DNA from: Meconema thalassinum | Lineage: Eukaryota; Arthropoda; Insecta; Orthoptera; Tettigoniidae | Direction of reading: 5' to 3' | NCBI GenBank assembly: GCA_946902985.2 | Contig: OX336399.1 | Location: 163,166,911 to 163,230,910 of the forward strand | Length of the DNA: 64,000 nucleotides | Shown: positions 20,511-31,854 of the stretch, piece by piece | Layout: each line of letters begins with the position of its first letter | Numbering within the stretch: position 1 is the stretch's first letter | The notes under the pieces: model-generated | Told to the model about the DNA's origin: nothing | Databases searched by the model: none | What the model saw: only the letters and a program-made list of their open reading frames with translations | Translations under genes and position numbers: made by a program

Positions 20511-21462
20511 CCCTCCAAGTGATAACTAAAAGCTTGTTAAGTGATGAGCGACTTTAACGTCTTTGTACAAGTTTTTTAAAAAATTCATAACAATACATAA
20601 ATGACAGTAAAATATATCATATGACATATTTTTGTTCAGTATAAACTAGAGTATGTGATTATGTAATAATATTGGATACATATCTTGATTCCATTCTATT
20701 GGGGGTGATGAATTCCAAATTTTCACTTTTGAAAAACAATTTTTCAACTTTAAACTGCACGTAGCTTCAAAACTACAAAAGAACGAAACAAAAGGTAAAT
20801 GGCTAAACTGTTTTCGATTTTGTTAGCAACAAAAGACTAAGAGTGCATATTTACTATAAAACTAAAGAACCAAAACTTATGTACAAAAAACTAAAACAAT
20901 CTCCTCTTCGGGCATAATTCTTTAGTCCGAGTCACTTGCAGGAGTTTTTCTTTTCCTCCCCTTTACTATCGGCCTGTAGATGTGTTTCAGCTTATGGTAA
21001 CAAGTAGGATGAATGCCACAATTACACTTAGGGCACCAGAAGTTGCTTCGCCTTCTTTTTATGGCAGGATCTTCCGAACAAACTACGCATAATCTTTCTT
21101 TTCGCCCAGGTAAATGTTGAATACAATGTTCATCTTGTTGGCTAAGTCTTGGATGTTCAGGCTGAATTCCATCTGCTAAATCTAGTACAGAGAGTTTAGT
21201 TTGGATGTATCCGAGACCCCCGCTCGCCCGCCAGGCACTTTGCCGTTATGCGCGTTTGAACGAGTAATGCCAAATTTGTTAATTCACCAAGGTAGATCGA
21301 AATAGCCAATGAACTGAACTATCGATTAGTGCAAAGTTCGATGACATACATGAAATGGTTGCCTAGCAACACAGCTCTAAAGAAATGAGTCGTTAATAAC
21401 TACTTTATCATTTCACAAAGGCATAAATGAGTCGTTATTAACGACTCATATCACTTGGAGGG
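20511..21462 (-). mobile_element. piggyBac-like element, internally deleted
   Basis: Flanked by TTAA on both sides (20507-20510 and 21463-21466). Ends are CCCTCCAAGTGATA and its reverse complement TATCACTTGGAGGG. At 952 bp it is well short of an autonomous piggyBac. It keeps the 3' end of the transposase gene. The TTAA lies inside promoter-like repeat copy 4, so it inserted after that repeat. Confidence 0.9.
20922..21220 (-). pseudogene. piggyBac-like transposase, C-terminal cysteine-rich domain
   Basis: The reverse strand encodes HLPGRKERLCVVCSEDPAIK, then RRRSNFWCPKCNCGIHPTCY and HKLKHIYRPIVKGRKRK, ending PASDSD with TAA at 20924-20922. The C-x2-C, C-x2-C, C, H pattern with a basic tail is the RING/PHD-like cysteine-rich domain at the C-terminus of piggyBac transposases, which binds the transposon end. 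The catalytic DDD domain is deleted. No start codon is associated with the remnant. Confidence 0.8.
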
Positions 21463-21600
21463 TTAACGAGTCGTGTGGTGAATTTTGTATTGCAGGTGTT
21501 GGCAACGGGATGACTTAGTGTACCAAGTCAATGTGTCAAGACGGCGTTTGTGAAATTAAGGAAATTTATTGATTTACGTAATAAAAGAAATATTTCCGGT

Positions 21601-22707
21601 GCAGCAGTGACAATTCAAATTGAAATGAACTTTTAATGAATCCCAGAAAGGTATGTGAATCATAAATAATTTATTTCCAATAATCTCCCCTGTAAGAGTT
21701 GTGAAAACTGAAAAGTAGTTCCCACTTCAGAAGGATTAATGAGAAAGAAAAAAAAAAAAACACCATTATTATTATTGTTTCCATTCACAATATAACATCT
21801 GTCAAACACAAGTAGCGGGTACAATGCGGCTTGTCTTAAGAGCAGATAGCACTCCATGTTTGCCCCTCATTGTACCGCAAGACTGTTGCTGTTATAAACA
21901 CACTGAGCAGCTAAGTTCAGCACTCTTAAGGGGCTGATGATCTCGTAGTTCTGCCCCGTAAAGCCACATACAATAACTAAAGGTCGATTCACACTATAAG
22001 TTACGTAACCTTTCCATACCCGTTGCGTTAAAAGTTGTTTTATTCACACCATACTGTACCGTTCCTTGTCACAAGGATATGTTTACGGAAGGTATGCGGA
22101 CACTTATTGACAGAGTGCACTAGCAACCATTTCTATTCCGTGTCTAGAAGGCGTGTTTTTGCGTTCCCTTTGATTTTAACCTGGGTTAGGTTTGGTTACA
22201 GTTTGTGGTAACCGAAAAATCGCCAAAACGAAACAGGTTAGCAATTTCAGGACGTAAGTGACAGAATGTGGTCCAGAAAAAAAATAGTTCTATGTGCTAT
22301 TATTTTAGACGAGGAGGAGCGTAGTACAAAAAGAGGAAACGAAGAAAATGGGTTCATGATATGTTAAAAGAGCGAAATACAGAAAATCATACAGCGCTGG
22401 ATGTTTTCTTACATGCTCAATCAATTTTTCGTCCATGATGCTGGAATATAAGACGCGTTTTGTATACTTTGGTTAATACAAAAGCTAACCAGACCGTTTT
22501 GGCGAGCTTTGATTTTAACCCGGGTATAGTCTGGTGGTGAAATTACTAACCAAGCTACTACTGTGGTTACTGAAATTTTAACCACATTAGAAGCGCCAAT
22601 TCAAACATAATCTGAAACTACTATTGAAAGTACGGATATCAAATCATATTTGAACCTGAACCACTCAGCATTCAACAAATGAAATCATATAGGCTCATAT
22701 CAAATTC
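21601..22707 (+). pseudogene. Unannotated stretch with possible Harbinger-like remnant
   Basis: At about 22290-22435 ILDEEERSTK and, in a shifted frame, KRRKWVHDMLKERNTEN resemble the N-terminus of PIF/Harbinger nucleases (RRRWWVH...RKR pattern). Nearby CGATTCACACTATAAGTTAC near 21986 could be a TIR, but a matching end was not found. A piece near 21931-21960 resembles the LINE 3' end at 23690. The rest shows nothing. Confidence 0.3.
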
Positions 22708-23995
22708 GGTAGCGCTGCACACCGTGAGAACATGTGTATAAAAAACATTGAGAAATGAAATTAGCCAAAGTACCTGTAGTAATGGTATCTGGAGATGATA
22801 AATTAATAGATGTTGACTCGTCCGCTGTCATAGACCCACCCAGCCATCCCAAATAGCAACACTACTTATATAGTTGAAATGAAGTCTCTAAAGACATCTT
22901 TCTCACGAAGTCAGGAATGCCAACCCCACGCATTTGATACTATCTCGCACCGGGTATACAAAGAAACAAAAGAGCGTCGATAATGTAATATACTATTGCG
23001 CCAAATCCAACTCGTCAGTCGTACTTTAACCATGGATTGTGTGGCATGTGAAATTACTTCATAAATTGAATCTTATTAATGTTTTACATACAAAACCAAA
23101 CCTAACCTGGGGCTTAGGCCCCAGACCCCCTTGCTTGTGGTACTAGCAGTAATTACGTCTCAATAATATGTGTGTCAAAAACAATTTCTAACTTTACGTG
23201 TGAAATAGTGAATTTTGTGTGCGACATGTTGGTAACGTAGTCACATGGTGTCACCATGACGTGTCCAAGATGGCATCCGTAGTGAAACGAACACGATAAG
23301 AATTCTTTATTTTCGTGAAATAATTATTATTGAGGTGCGGCACTTGTAGTTGAGATTGTGAAACGACTCCCAAGAACTCCGTAAAAGGTATGTAAATCAT
23401 AAAACCTATATTTTCAATAATATACCTCGTAAAAGTTCGTAAAGTTACGAAAAGGCAAATTCTCACGGCGTGCAGAATTACCAAAATTACTGCTAGTACC
23501 ACAAGCAAGTGGGTCTGGGGCCTAAGCCCCAGGTTAGGTTTGGTTTTGTATGTAAAACATTAATAAGATACAATTTATGAAGTAATTTCACATGCCACAC
23601 AATCCATGGTTAAAGTACGACTGACGATTTGGATTTGGCGCAATTATAAATTACATTATCGACGCTAGTTAGTTATTGTTGTTTTAAGGGGCGGAACTAC
23701 GAGGTCATCTGCCCCTCTTAACACAGATTAAAGAATACAAATTTTGAATTGAATTTAAAATTTTGAGGTGGACATCTAAATTTAAAAAGACCAAAAATTA
23801 ATAAAACAAAAACAAACAATTAAATAAAAAATAAAAATTATAAAAATAAACAAAAATTACGGAAAAAACAAAACATTATCATTCAAAAACGAACAAGTCG
23901 TTGAGTCAATGTTCACTGGAAAATTTAGATTGCTGGCCCTAACCCACTCTCACTTATAAAGCGGATAACGCGATCAGCAGCCACCGCGTCATCGG

Positions 23996-26900
23996 CTAAT
24001 ATAAGTTTGAGTGTCGTCTGCAAACCAAGGTTTCTTCGTAAGTCAGCAAGATCCACACACTGGGTGAAAATGTCGCCACGGTGAATACGGCTCCACAGGT
24101 ACAAAGTGGGGGGTCTTCCCTTCTCATTAGGTACGAGTGGGTGGATCTTGTATGACCTATCCTTAGCCTACACAAAATGACGGACTCTCTCCGGGCCCGG
24201 AAGGAGCTCCGCCACACGCGAGTTGTTCCCTTGATCGCTCTCAGTTTACTGGGCAGTGGGTCAGCTAGCCACTGACGCTCCCAAAAAGCCAGAACTTGTA
24301 GGCGTAACTGAGAGCGAATATCTCTAGCGGGTACCTCCATTGGTCGAGGTGGTAGTGATACCGCCTCTTTTGCAGCTTGATCCGCTAACTCATTTCCCGC
24401 AATTCCCATGTGGCTAGGAAGCCACAGAAAGGTGATTCGAGTGTCAGCGTGGCACAGCCCGGCTAGTAGGTCGTGGATTCGCTGCACTAGGGGGTGTTGC
24501 GGGAAACATGTAGCAATTGACTGCAACGAACTCAAAGAGTCGGTACACACGAGAAAGTGGATTCGTGCATCCTGTAGTGCAAACTGCAGAGCTTCATAGA
24601 TGGCAACGAGCTCCGCAGTAAACACACTACAGGCCTCAGGCAAAGAGATCTTGGTATTTGCACCATCAATAACGTAAGCACAACCCACTTTCTCGTCCAC
24701 CTTCGAACCATCCGTGTATAGAATGCCAGCGTCCGGAAATTGGTGAACTATGCTGTGGAACTGCCTCCGGTAAACGGAGGCATCCGTGTTCACCTTAGGA
24801 CCTCGGTGCAGATCTAACCGAATTTCCGGACGCGGGACTTGCCACGGAGGCACCTCGCTAGATGTCCGGATCATACAGGGACCTACAGCCACTCCTATTT
24901 CAGTACACGAGCTATCAAGTCTAATACCAACCGGCCGAGTGGCACGAGGCCGGTTGGCGTAACCCTGGTGGTTTTGGGTACCGAAGAGAGCTTGATAGGT
25001 CGGGTGATGCGGCATTTGACGCACATTGGCAGCATATGTTGGCGTCTATAATTTAAAGGTGGAACACCCGATTCGGCGAGTAGGCTGGGTATCGGGCTGG
25101 TCCGGAAGGCACCGGTAGCCAGCCTAACGCCACTATGGTGGATACTGTCCAGCATTTTCAAGGTTGCCGGCCTTGCTGAACCGTATGCCGCAGAACCATA
25201 GTCTAGCCGGGACAGGACGAGGGCTTGGTAGAACCGTAGCAGCACCGCACGGTCAGCCCCCCATGTAGTGCCACTAAGAAACCTGAGCATGTTCAGTTTC
25301 CTGAGACATGTCATTTTCAATTGCCGTATATGGTGCTGCCACGTTAACTTGCTGTCAAAATGGAGCCCCAGGAAGCGATAAGTGTCAACCAACGGCAACG
25401 CAGCATCCCTGAGATGTAGTTCAGGGTGTAAATGTAGCCTCCGGAGCCGTTAAAAATGGACGACGGAGGTTTTCGCGGCTGAAAAACGAAAACCCCGGTC
25501 GTGAGCCCACCTGTCGACCCGGTTGATAGCTAGCTGCAATTGCCGTTCCACGACTGCCATACTTCCAGAGCTGTAATGCAGAGCTAAATCGTCTACATAC
25601 AGCGATGGAACTACCGCGGACCCGGCGGCGGCAACAATGCCATTAATGGCAATCGCGAACAAGGTGACACTCAGCACTGAACCCTGAGGAACTCCATTTT
25701 CTTAATTATAGTATTGCGATAATGTCCTACCGACCCTTACACGGAAGAGTCGGACGGACATGAAATTCGCAATGAAAGTCGGTAAGTTACCACGGAGTCC
25801 CCACTTGTGAAGGGTGGAAAGGATCCCGTAGCGCCATGTGGTGTCGTAGGCTTTCTCGAGGTCAAAGAAAACAGTGACTAGGTGCTGCTTTCGGAAAAAA
25901 GCCTCCTGTATGGCGCTCTCAAGTCGCACCAGATGGTCAGTGGTGGACCTATGAGAGCGAAATCCACATTGTACTCAGACAGGAGACCTTTATCCTCCAA
26001 GAACCACACCAGTCGACGGTTCACCATCTTTTCGAGCAGCTTACATAGGCCATTTGTCAAACAAATGGGCCTATAGCTGCTTACAAACTTGGGATCCTTT
26101 CCAGCCTTAGGAATCGGTATCACGATCCCCTCTCGCCATTGAGATGGAAACTCCCCTTCAATCCATATACGATTGAAGAGGATCAACAGTTTTTTTATAC
26201 TGGATTCGCACAGATGTTTTAACATTTGATTATGTATGTTATCCGGTCCAGGAGCCGTATCCCTGCACAGTGCAAGCGCACTGCGCAGTTCCCATTCAGA
26301 GAATGGTACATTATAGGACTCCGAAGCAGCAGTGGCAAAGGACAAGGGGTGAGTCTCTGCCTCCCGCTTCAGAGAAAGAAATGTAGGATCGTAACTCCCG
26401 GAGCAGGATACATCGGAGAAGTGCGAGCCAATGCTGTTGGCAATGGCGAGATGGTCCGTGATGATGTCTCCATTGATGGACACTCCAGGTATCGACAGTG
26501 ATGTCGGGAGTCCGGAGATCCGACGAAGCTTAGTCCACACTTGAGATGAAGGAGTATGCGCCGTCATGGACGACACATACTTTTCCCACGTCGTTTTCTT
26601 ACTCTCCCGAATCAGATATCGGGCTCTAGCACGCATCCTTCTGAAGGTGATAAGGTTGGCCATAGTGTTTTGCCTCCGATAGCATTTGAAAGCACGTCGA
26701 CGATCTTTAATGGCCGCTGCAATCTCGGCTGTCCACCAAGGGACAAGCTTCCGGCGCGAGTTTCCGGATGAGGAAGGTATTGTTTCCTCAGCAGCAGCCA
26801 AAATACCATTCGTTATGTGAATGGTATGATCGTCGACACTCTGAAAGGTATCTTCGGCAAACACCGCACGTGCCATGAAAGTTGGCCAATCAGCCCGACG

Positions 26901-27575
26901 GAGAAGCCATCGACTTGGTAACTCGATGGCTCTCTGGTTCGGAAGAGTAACGATAATTGGAAAATGGTCACTATTACAAAGGTCATCGTGTACACCCCAC
27001 TGTAGCAGGGGAACCAGCGCACGACTGCACAGGGTAATATTGATACTTGAATGAGTACCGTGTGCAATAGAGAAGTGCGTAGGTTCCCCTGTGTTCAACA
27101 GACACAGGTCCAGCCGCCTGATCAGCCTCTCAAAACCTCTCCCTTTACCGCTAGTGGTAGCGGAGCCCCAGATGGTGTTGTGGGCATTAACATCTCCCAG
27201 AAGGAGGAAAGGAGGGGGGAGCTGAGAGACTAGATCCACCAGCTGGTCGTAATCCGGCTGAGAATCAGGCGGGATGTACACGTTACATACTGTTGCCATT
27301 ACTGGCAACGAAGTACGAACTGCAACTGCCTCTAGCTGAGTACGCAACGTCACCTCTTCACTAAAGAGGCTAGAGTGGATGAGAGTGCAGACGCCACAGC
27401 TCCGTCCACCCGGTCTTTAGAGAAGAGTTTGAAGTGACGCATTGTTGTCTCATGTCCAGGACGAAACCTGGATTCCTGAAGACAGACAATGGTTGCCGAA
27501 AACGAAGATATTAATTGTCATAACTCAGGGAGATGAACAGAATAGCTATTACAGTTCCATTGTAATAGTGCCATG
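23996..27575 (-). pseudogene. I-type LINE ORF2 (EN-RT-RNase H), broken
   Basis: Starts MALLQWNCNS (ATG near 27573), with a TGA near 27516 after SVHLPEL and a frameshift near 27400 in the endonuclease (CLQESRF, LLLGDVNAHN, CNSDHFPIIV). RT follows: PIPKAGKDPKFVSSYRPICL, a frameshift near 25960, VFFDLEKAYDTTW, NGVPQGSVLS and the active site SLYVDDLALH. A stop lies near 25450. The RNase H domain has LYTDGSKVDE, AELVAIYEAL, CTDSLSSLQS and LWLPSHMGIAGNELADQAAK. Near 24070 a frameshift spoils the C-terminal FTVAHIFTEC motif, which is intact in the nested copy. It cannot encode a working protein. Confidence 0.88.
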
Positions 27576-27962
27576 GTGTGGACTTAAGTAGAAATGGGTC
27601 TTCTACTTATGCTTGACCGTTTGCCACCCTTCCCCAGCTCTAGTTGGAGATGATGGGGCAGGAGAGCACACCTCAATCTCCACATCTCCGTCCGAAGACG
27701 AAGAAAATGGAGCGGGCGCTCTCTTGGGTTGCGCGCGGTCGACGTCGGACATCACGAGTCTCGCTCTTGGGGAAGAGCGAGAGCGGTGTCGAGGGACTTT
27801 CTCCCGGTCGGAAGACTGGGTGTCTGTCCCCGACACGCCCCGAAGAGATTTCTTCTCGGATCGGCGCCGACGCGTGTTTGGGGAAGTAGATGGTCCCTTC
27901 CCCACAGACGCCGGGTCCTTATAAAACAAGGTCGCTCCTGCTGGCACCGCTCCACTGGTAGT

Positions 27963-29187
27963 TAGTTAGTTAGTTATTGTTGTTTTAAGGGGCGGAACTA
28001 CGAGGTCATCTGCCCCTCTTAACACAGATTAAAGAATACAAATTTTGAATTGGATTTAAAATTTTGAGGTGGACATCTAAATTTAAAAAGACTAAAAATT
28101 AATAAAACAAAAACAAACAATTAAATAAAAAATAAACATTATAAAAATAAACAAAAATTACGGAAAAAACAAAACATTATCATTCAAAAACGAACAAGTC
28201 GTTGAGTCAAAGTTCACTGGAAAATTTAGATTGCTGGCCCTAACCCACTCTCACTTATAAAGCGGATAACGCGATCAGCAGCCACCGCGTCATCGGCTAA
28301 TATAATTTTGAGTGTCGTCTGCAAACCAAGGTTTCTTCGTAAGTCAGCAAGATCCACACACTCGGTGAAAATGTGGGCCACGGTGAAAACGGCTCCACAG
28401 GTACAAAGTGGGGGGTCTTCCCTTCTCATTAGGTACGAGTGGGTGGATCTTGTATGACCTATCCTTAGCCTACACAAAATGACGGACTCTCTCCGGGCCC
28501 GGATGGAGCTCCGCCAAACGCGAGTAGTTCCCTTGATCGCTCTCAGTTTACTGGGCAGTGGGTCAGCTAGCCACTGACTCTCCCAAAAAGCCAGAACTTG
28601 TAGGCGTAACTGAGAGCGAATATCTCTAGCGGGTACCTCCATTGGTCGAGGTGGTAGTGATACCGCCTCTTTTGCAGCTTGATCTGCTAACTCATTTCCC
28701 GCAATTCCCATGTGGCTTGGAAGCCACAGAAAGGTGATTCGAGTGTCAGCGTGGCACAGTCCGGCTAGTAGGTCGTGGATTCGCTGCAATAGGGGGTGTT
28801 GCGGGAAACATGTAGCAATTGACTGCAACGAACTCAAAGAGTCGGTACACACGAGAAAGTGGATTCGAGCATCCTGTAGTGCAAACTGCAGAGCTTCATA
28901 GATGGCAACGAGCTCCGCAGTAAACACACTACAGGCCTCAGGCAAAGAGATCATGGTATTTGCACCATCAATAACGTAAGCACAACCCACCTTCTCGTCC
29001 ACCTTCGAACCATCCGTGTATAGAATGCCAGCGTCCGGAAATTGGTGAACTATGCTGTGGAACTGCCTCCGGTAAACGGAGGCATCCGTGTTCACCTTAG
29101 GACCTCGGTGCAGATCTAACCGAATTTCCGGACGCGGGACTTGCCACGGAGGCACCTCGCTAGATGTCCGGATCATACAGGGACACC
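27963..29187 (-). mobile_element. 5'-truncated copy of the same LINE nested in ORF1
   Basis: About 1.23 kb, flanked by the duplication CCACTGGTAGT (27952-27962 and 29188-29198). It starts with the same (TAAC)n tail and 3' UTR as 23667-23990 and is very similar throughout (a handful of differences per 100 bp at most by eye). It contains only the RNase H part of ORF2. The near identity implies that the two insertions came from closely related source copies. Confidence 0.92.
28226..29187 (-). pseudogene. RNase H domain and ORF2 C-terminus of nested LINE copy
   Basis: An open frame of about 320 codons with no initiator of its own (5' truncation). It contains GILYTDGSKVDEKVGCAYV, the AELVAIYEAL glutamate, CTDSLSSLQSI and WLPSHMGIAGNELADQAA, the D-E-D RNase H residues. 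A cysteine/histidine motif CTCGAVFTVAHIFTEC and a complete terminus ISESGLGPAI with stop at 28226 follow. This shows the intact C-terminus that the host copy has lost by frameshift. Confidence 0.85.
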
Positions 29188-30653
29188 CCACTGGTAGTGG
29201 TGGGAGCGGGATGGTCAGCAGATACGTGAGCAGCCCTGCCTTTAGGAGAGGAAGAGAAACGGCGCTGAACCGTTCCCCTCTCCTCCGCCGATCTATTTTC
29301 TTTTCTATAGGGGAGTTCCTCCATACGTACGGGCTTGGCTTCAGCAGGCTTCGCTCCCTTGGTGGTAATGGGAGCGGAAAGGCCAGCAGAGACAGTAGCC
29401 ACCCCGTCAGCAGGAGGGCGAGAGAGACGGCGGCGAACCGTCTCCCTCTTCTCCCCTATATTTTTCGTATTAGGTGGGCTGGAAGAAGGACCAGCCCCGG
29501 TCGGCAAAGTCTTCTTTCCCCCTTTAGCTGGGGAAGACTTGTTCGCCGACCGTTTCGGAGAAGAAGAGGACTTCTTCTCCGATTGCGCCGGTTTAGATGG
29601 TATAACCGGCGCCTTCTTTTGCTGGGCCGAAGAAGGTTGTTGTACCTCCTTCGGGCTGACATTTTTCGCTGGTACAGCGAGGGGTGATTTTGATACAGCT
29701 GATAATACGGGCGTCGAGGGTACTACACTCGGTAAAGATGCGGCAGGGGTGAATGAGGGCGTCGTTGCAGCTGCAAACGATACCCGAAATTCGGGGGCAT
29801 TCATATCACGGTACCTCTTGCGAGCGTCGTGATATGAAAGCCTATCAAGAGGTCTTATTTCTTGAATTTTTGCTTCCTTACAGAACTCAGGGCACTGCTT
29901 CGATCGTGGAGAGTGGCTTCCTTGGCAGTTAGGACAAATCGGGGGAGGCGTACACCTCTCACCCTCATGTGTCCCCTTGCCACACTCTCTACACACGGCC
30001 TTGGCAGTGCACCTGGCGGAAACATGCCCGAATCTCTGGCATTGATAGCAGCGCATAGGTGGAGGGATGTACGGTCGAACATCGCAGTGGTACGATGTGA
30101 CCTTCACCTGCTTAGGTACTACATCACCCTCAAAATGGAGAATAAAAGCGCCGGTATCGACGCTGTTCTCCCCAATCTTTCGGGTGATGCGCCTAATCTT
30201 GGTGACGCCTCTCTTCCCCAGATCCCGCAACAATTCCGCATCGCTATTTAAAATGAGGTCACGATGGAAAATAACTCCTCGGACCTCATTCAGCGTTTCG
30301 TGTTTTGAGACCTTAACGGGAATTTCGCCGAATTGCGTGCATTCCAGCAACGCTTCGGTTTGCTTCCGATCAACGGTGTGCAGCAGCAGCTGACCGTTCC
30401 GGAGCTTGGAAATCCCGCTTAGGTCCCCAAATTTCCCCTCGATTTCCTCAGAAAAAATTATTGATTTTACTAGTTTAAAATCACCCCCGTCAGTCCTCGT
30501 AGCTACCAGGTAGCGAGGAGACTTATCAGCGGGGAATCTTCTATTAAAGGCTTCATCCCAAGGCGTAGACACCTTGGGATTAGCTCGACACTCAAGAGAC
30601 GGCTTTTTAAGGGTGCCACCCTGTACAGGTGTCCGCGATCGCTTTGATGGCAT

Positions 30654-31194
30654 CCCGGACGAAATCCTCCCCGATTACTGCCCACTCCGAACGGGGGCTA
30701 TCACTGTGGGCGCCACCCAGCCAAGGCAATACCTACCTGGCATAGCAGATATTGCCCGGGGTCCCAGTGCCTCAAACAGGCACTTCCCCCTCGGCATGCA
30801 CAGGATTTATTCAGCTCCAGTATTCGGCCATGCAGGGACCTTCGTTGTAAGGCGGATACTACTGTAGGGTACATGGCGCACCCACCTGACGGGATGGGGC
30901 ATACCGTCTAGGCTTTCTGGCCAGATGGCCCTTCCCCTAACAGCACGCATGTTTATTTCTATTGGTCAAACCAGAGCTGGGACCAGAAAACCAAAATTGA
31001 CCTTTATAAGGCCCCCTCTAAGTCGCCTTTTACGACAGGCAGGGGATACTGTGGATGAATTCTGCCCTCCCCATCCACAGGGGGTCTGAACAAATCAAAA
31101 CTGGCAAGTTATTCGGCCATGTCGGCCCTATTAGTCGCCTCCTACGACAGGCAGGGCATACCGTGGGTGTATTCTATCCCGCACCCACACGGGG
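30654..31194 (-). promoter_or_regulatory. LINE 5' UTR with duplicated GTCGTAGGAGGCGAC motif
   Basis: Untranslated leader of the I-type LINE, probably its internal promoter. On the reverse strand CCTGCCTGTCGTAGGAGGCG (near 31135-31160) is repeated as CCTGCCTGTCGTAAAAGGCG (near 31025-31045), each followed by CGACT. The very 5' end starts CCCCGTGTGGGTGCGGGATA at 31194. Presence of the leader shows that the copy was full length. Confidence 0.65.
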
Positions 31195-31473
31195 ACATTA
31201 TCGACGCTCTTTTGTTTCTTTCTATACACGGTGCGAGATAGTACCAAACGCGCGGGGTTGGCATTCCTGACATAGTGACAAGATGTCTACCAGATACTTC
31301 ATTTTCAACTATATAAGTAGTGTCGCTATTTGGGATGGCTGGGTGGGTCTATGACAGCGGACGAGTCAACATCTATTAATTTATCATCTCCAGATACCAT
31401 TACTACAGGTACTTTGGCTAATTTCATTACTAACTTTTTTTAAACACAAATTCTCACGGTGTGCAGCGCTACC

Positions 31474-31854
31474 CCGGCCTGTACATGGATCAAACTTGAT
31501 TTGATCCAAGTGGCTGCTCTAGATCAGTTGCCAAAATGGAATGACGTGCATGATCCACCCTGATTCGAAACCCCTAAGACTCAAAGTGCACAAAGTGCTA
31601 TGAACTAAAGAGGTAATAGACACACTTCTCTCCCTCTATAATCAGTCATACTCTACGCATCTGACAATACGAACTCATACAATCGCGAAATTGGAGGAAC
31701 TTAACACAATGATACTTGCATAACCTCCAAACATCGAGGTATTTCAGAATGGTAGTGAAAACGATAACGAATAACTTCCCAAAAGTATATACAACACACA
31801 AATGTTTCATTAAATGTCGAGCTTTTAATTCGTAGTACATACGTATTGACTTAC
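31474..31854. other. Intron sequence next to eL42 exon 2
   Basis: No repeat end or coding similarity seen. It forms the 5' part of the 20.4-kb intron on the minus strand, after the donor at 31854. Confidence 0.4.

Larger units (their letters stand above)
16945..21600 (-). repeat. Promoter-like repeat, copy 4 (inverted arm, split by hAT and piggyBac)
   Basis: The inverted arm resumes as 16945-17023, 20256-20510 and 21463-21600 once the hAT (17024-20255) and piggyBac-like (20511-21462) insertions are removed. Its landmarks in reverse order are TCCTCCGCTGTCTGTGACTC, then CATTCGGTACTATATCGCAT, ATCCGGCAGACCAGTGG, TTATCCAGGCCAATGG and ATTTTGTATTGCAGGTGTTG. These match copies 3 and 7. Confidence 0.6.
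27603..30653 (-). pseudogene. I-type LINE ORF1 (gag-like), split by nested copy
   Basis: ATG at 30653 opens MPSKRSRTPVQGGTLKKPSL. The RNA-binding region ends in three zinc knuckles near residues 200-255: CYQCQRFGHVSARC, CRECGKGTHEGERC and CPNCQGSHSPRSKQC. A long Ser/Pro/Lys-rich tail follows. The frame is broken by the insertion at 27963-29187. Deleting the insert and one copy of its duplication rejoins PTTTSG with AVPAGATLFYKD, after which the frame runs to GEGWQTVKHK and a stop at 27603. ORF1 was therefore apparently intact, about 600 residues, until the self-family insertion. It would coat LINE RNA. Confidence 0.85.
23667..31194 (-). mobile_element. Full-length I-type LINE with nested self-family copy
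   Basis: Flanked by the 14-bp duplication ACATTATCGACGCT (23653-23666 and 31195-31208). Without the nested 1.2-kb copy it is about 6.3 kb. In order (reverse strand) it has a 5' UTR, ORF1 with three CCHC knuckles, and ORF2 with AP endonuclease, reverse transcriptase and RNase H. The AT-rich 3' UTR ends in (TAAC)n (23667-23680). The ORF1 plus EN-RT-RNH layout is that of I-group LINEs. ORF2 is broken by stops and frameshifts. Confidence 0.9.
22708..31473. repeat. Palindromic promoter-like repeat pair (copies 5 and 6), split by a LINE
   Basis: The outer ends GGTAGCGCTGCACACCGTGA (22708) and its reverse complement (ending 31473) bound two inverted arms. The left arm is 22708-23300. The right arm is about 23455-23666 plus 31195-31473. 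Both carry the family core, including ACTTATATAGTTGAAA (near 22868, reverse) and TTTCAACTATATAAGTAGTG (near 31301). The GC-rich block AACCTAACCTGGGGCTTAGG lies at 23095-23160 and inverted at 23475-23545. The intact pair would be about 1.2 kb. No protein is encoded. Confidence 0.7.
11437..31854 (-). other. RpL36A: 20.4-kb intron of the eL42 gene
   Basis: The donor follows codon 59 (AAG, then GTAAGT at 31854-31849) and the acceptor precedes codon 60 at 11438. Ribosomal protein introns are usually short. This one holds at least five SINEs, an intact hAT, a piggyBac derivative, a foldback element, a full-length LINE with a nested copy, and several copies of an unclassified promoter-like repeat. 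No other host exon was recognised inside it. Confidence 0.85.

Noticed and set aside
27613..27965. Plus-strand open frames of up to 103 codons
   Set aside because: They are antisense shadows of the Ser/Arg-rich ORF1 of the I-type LINE.
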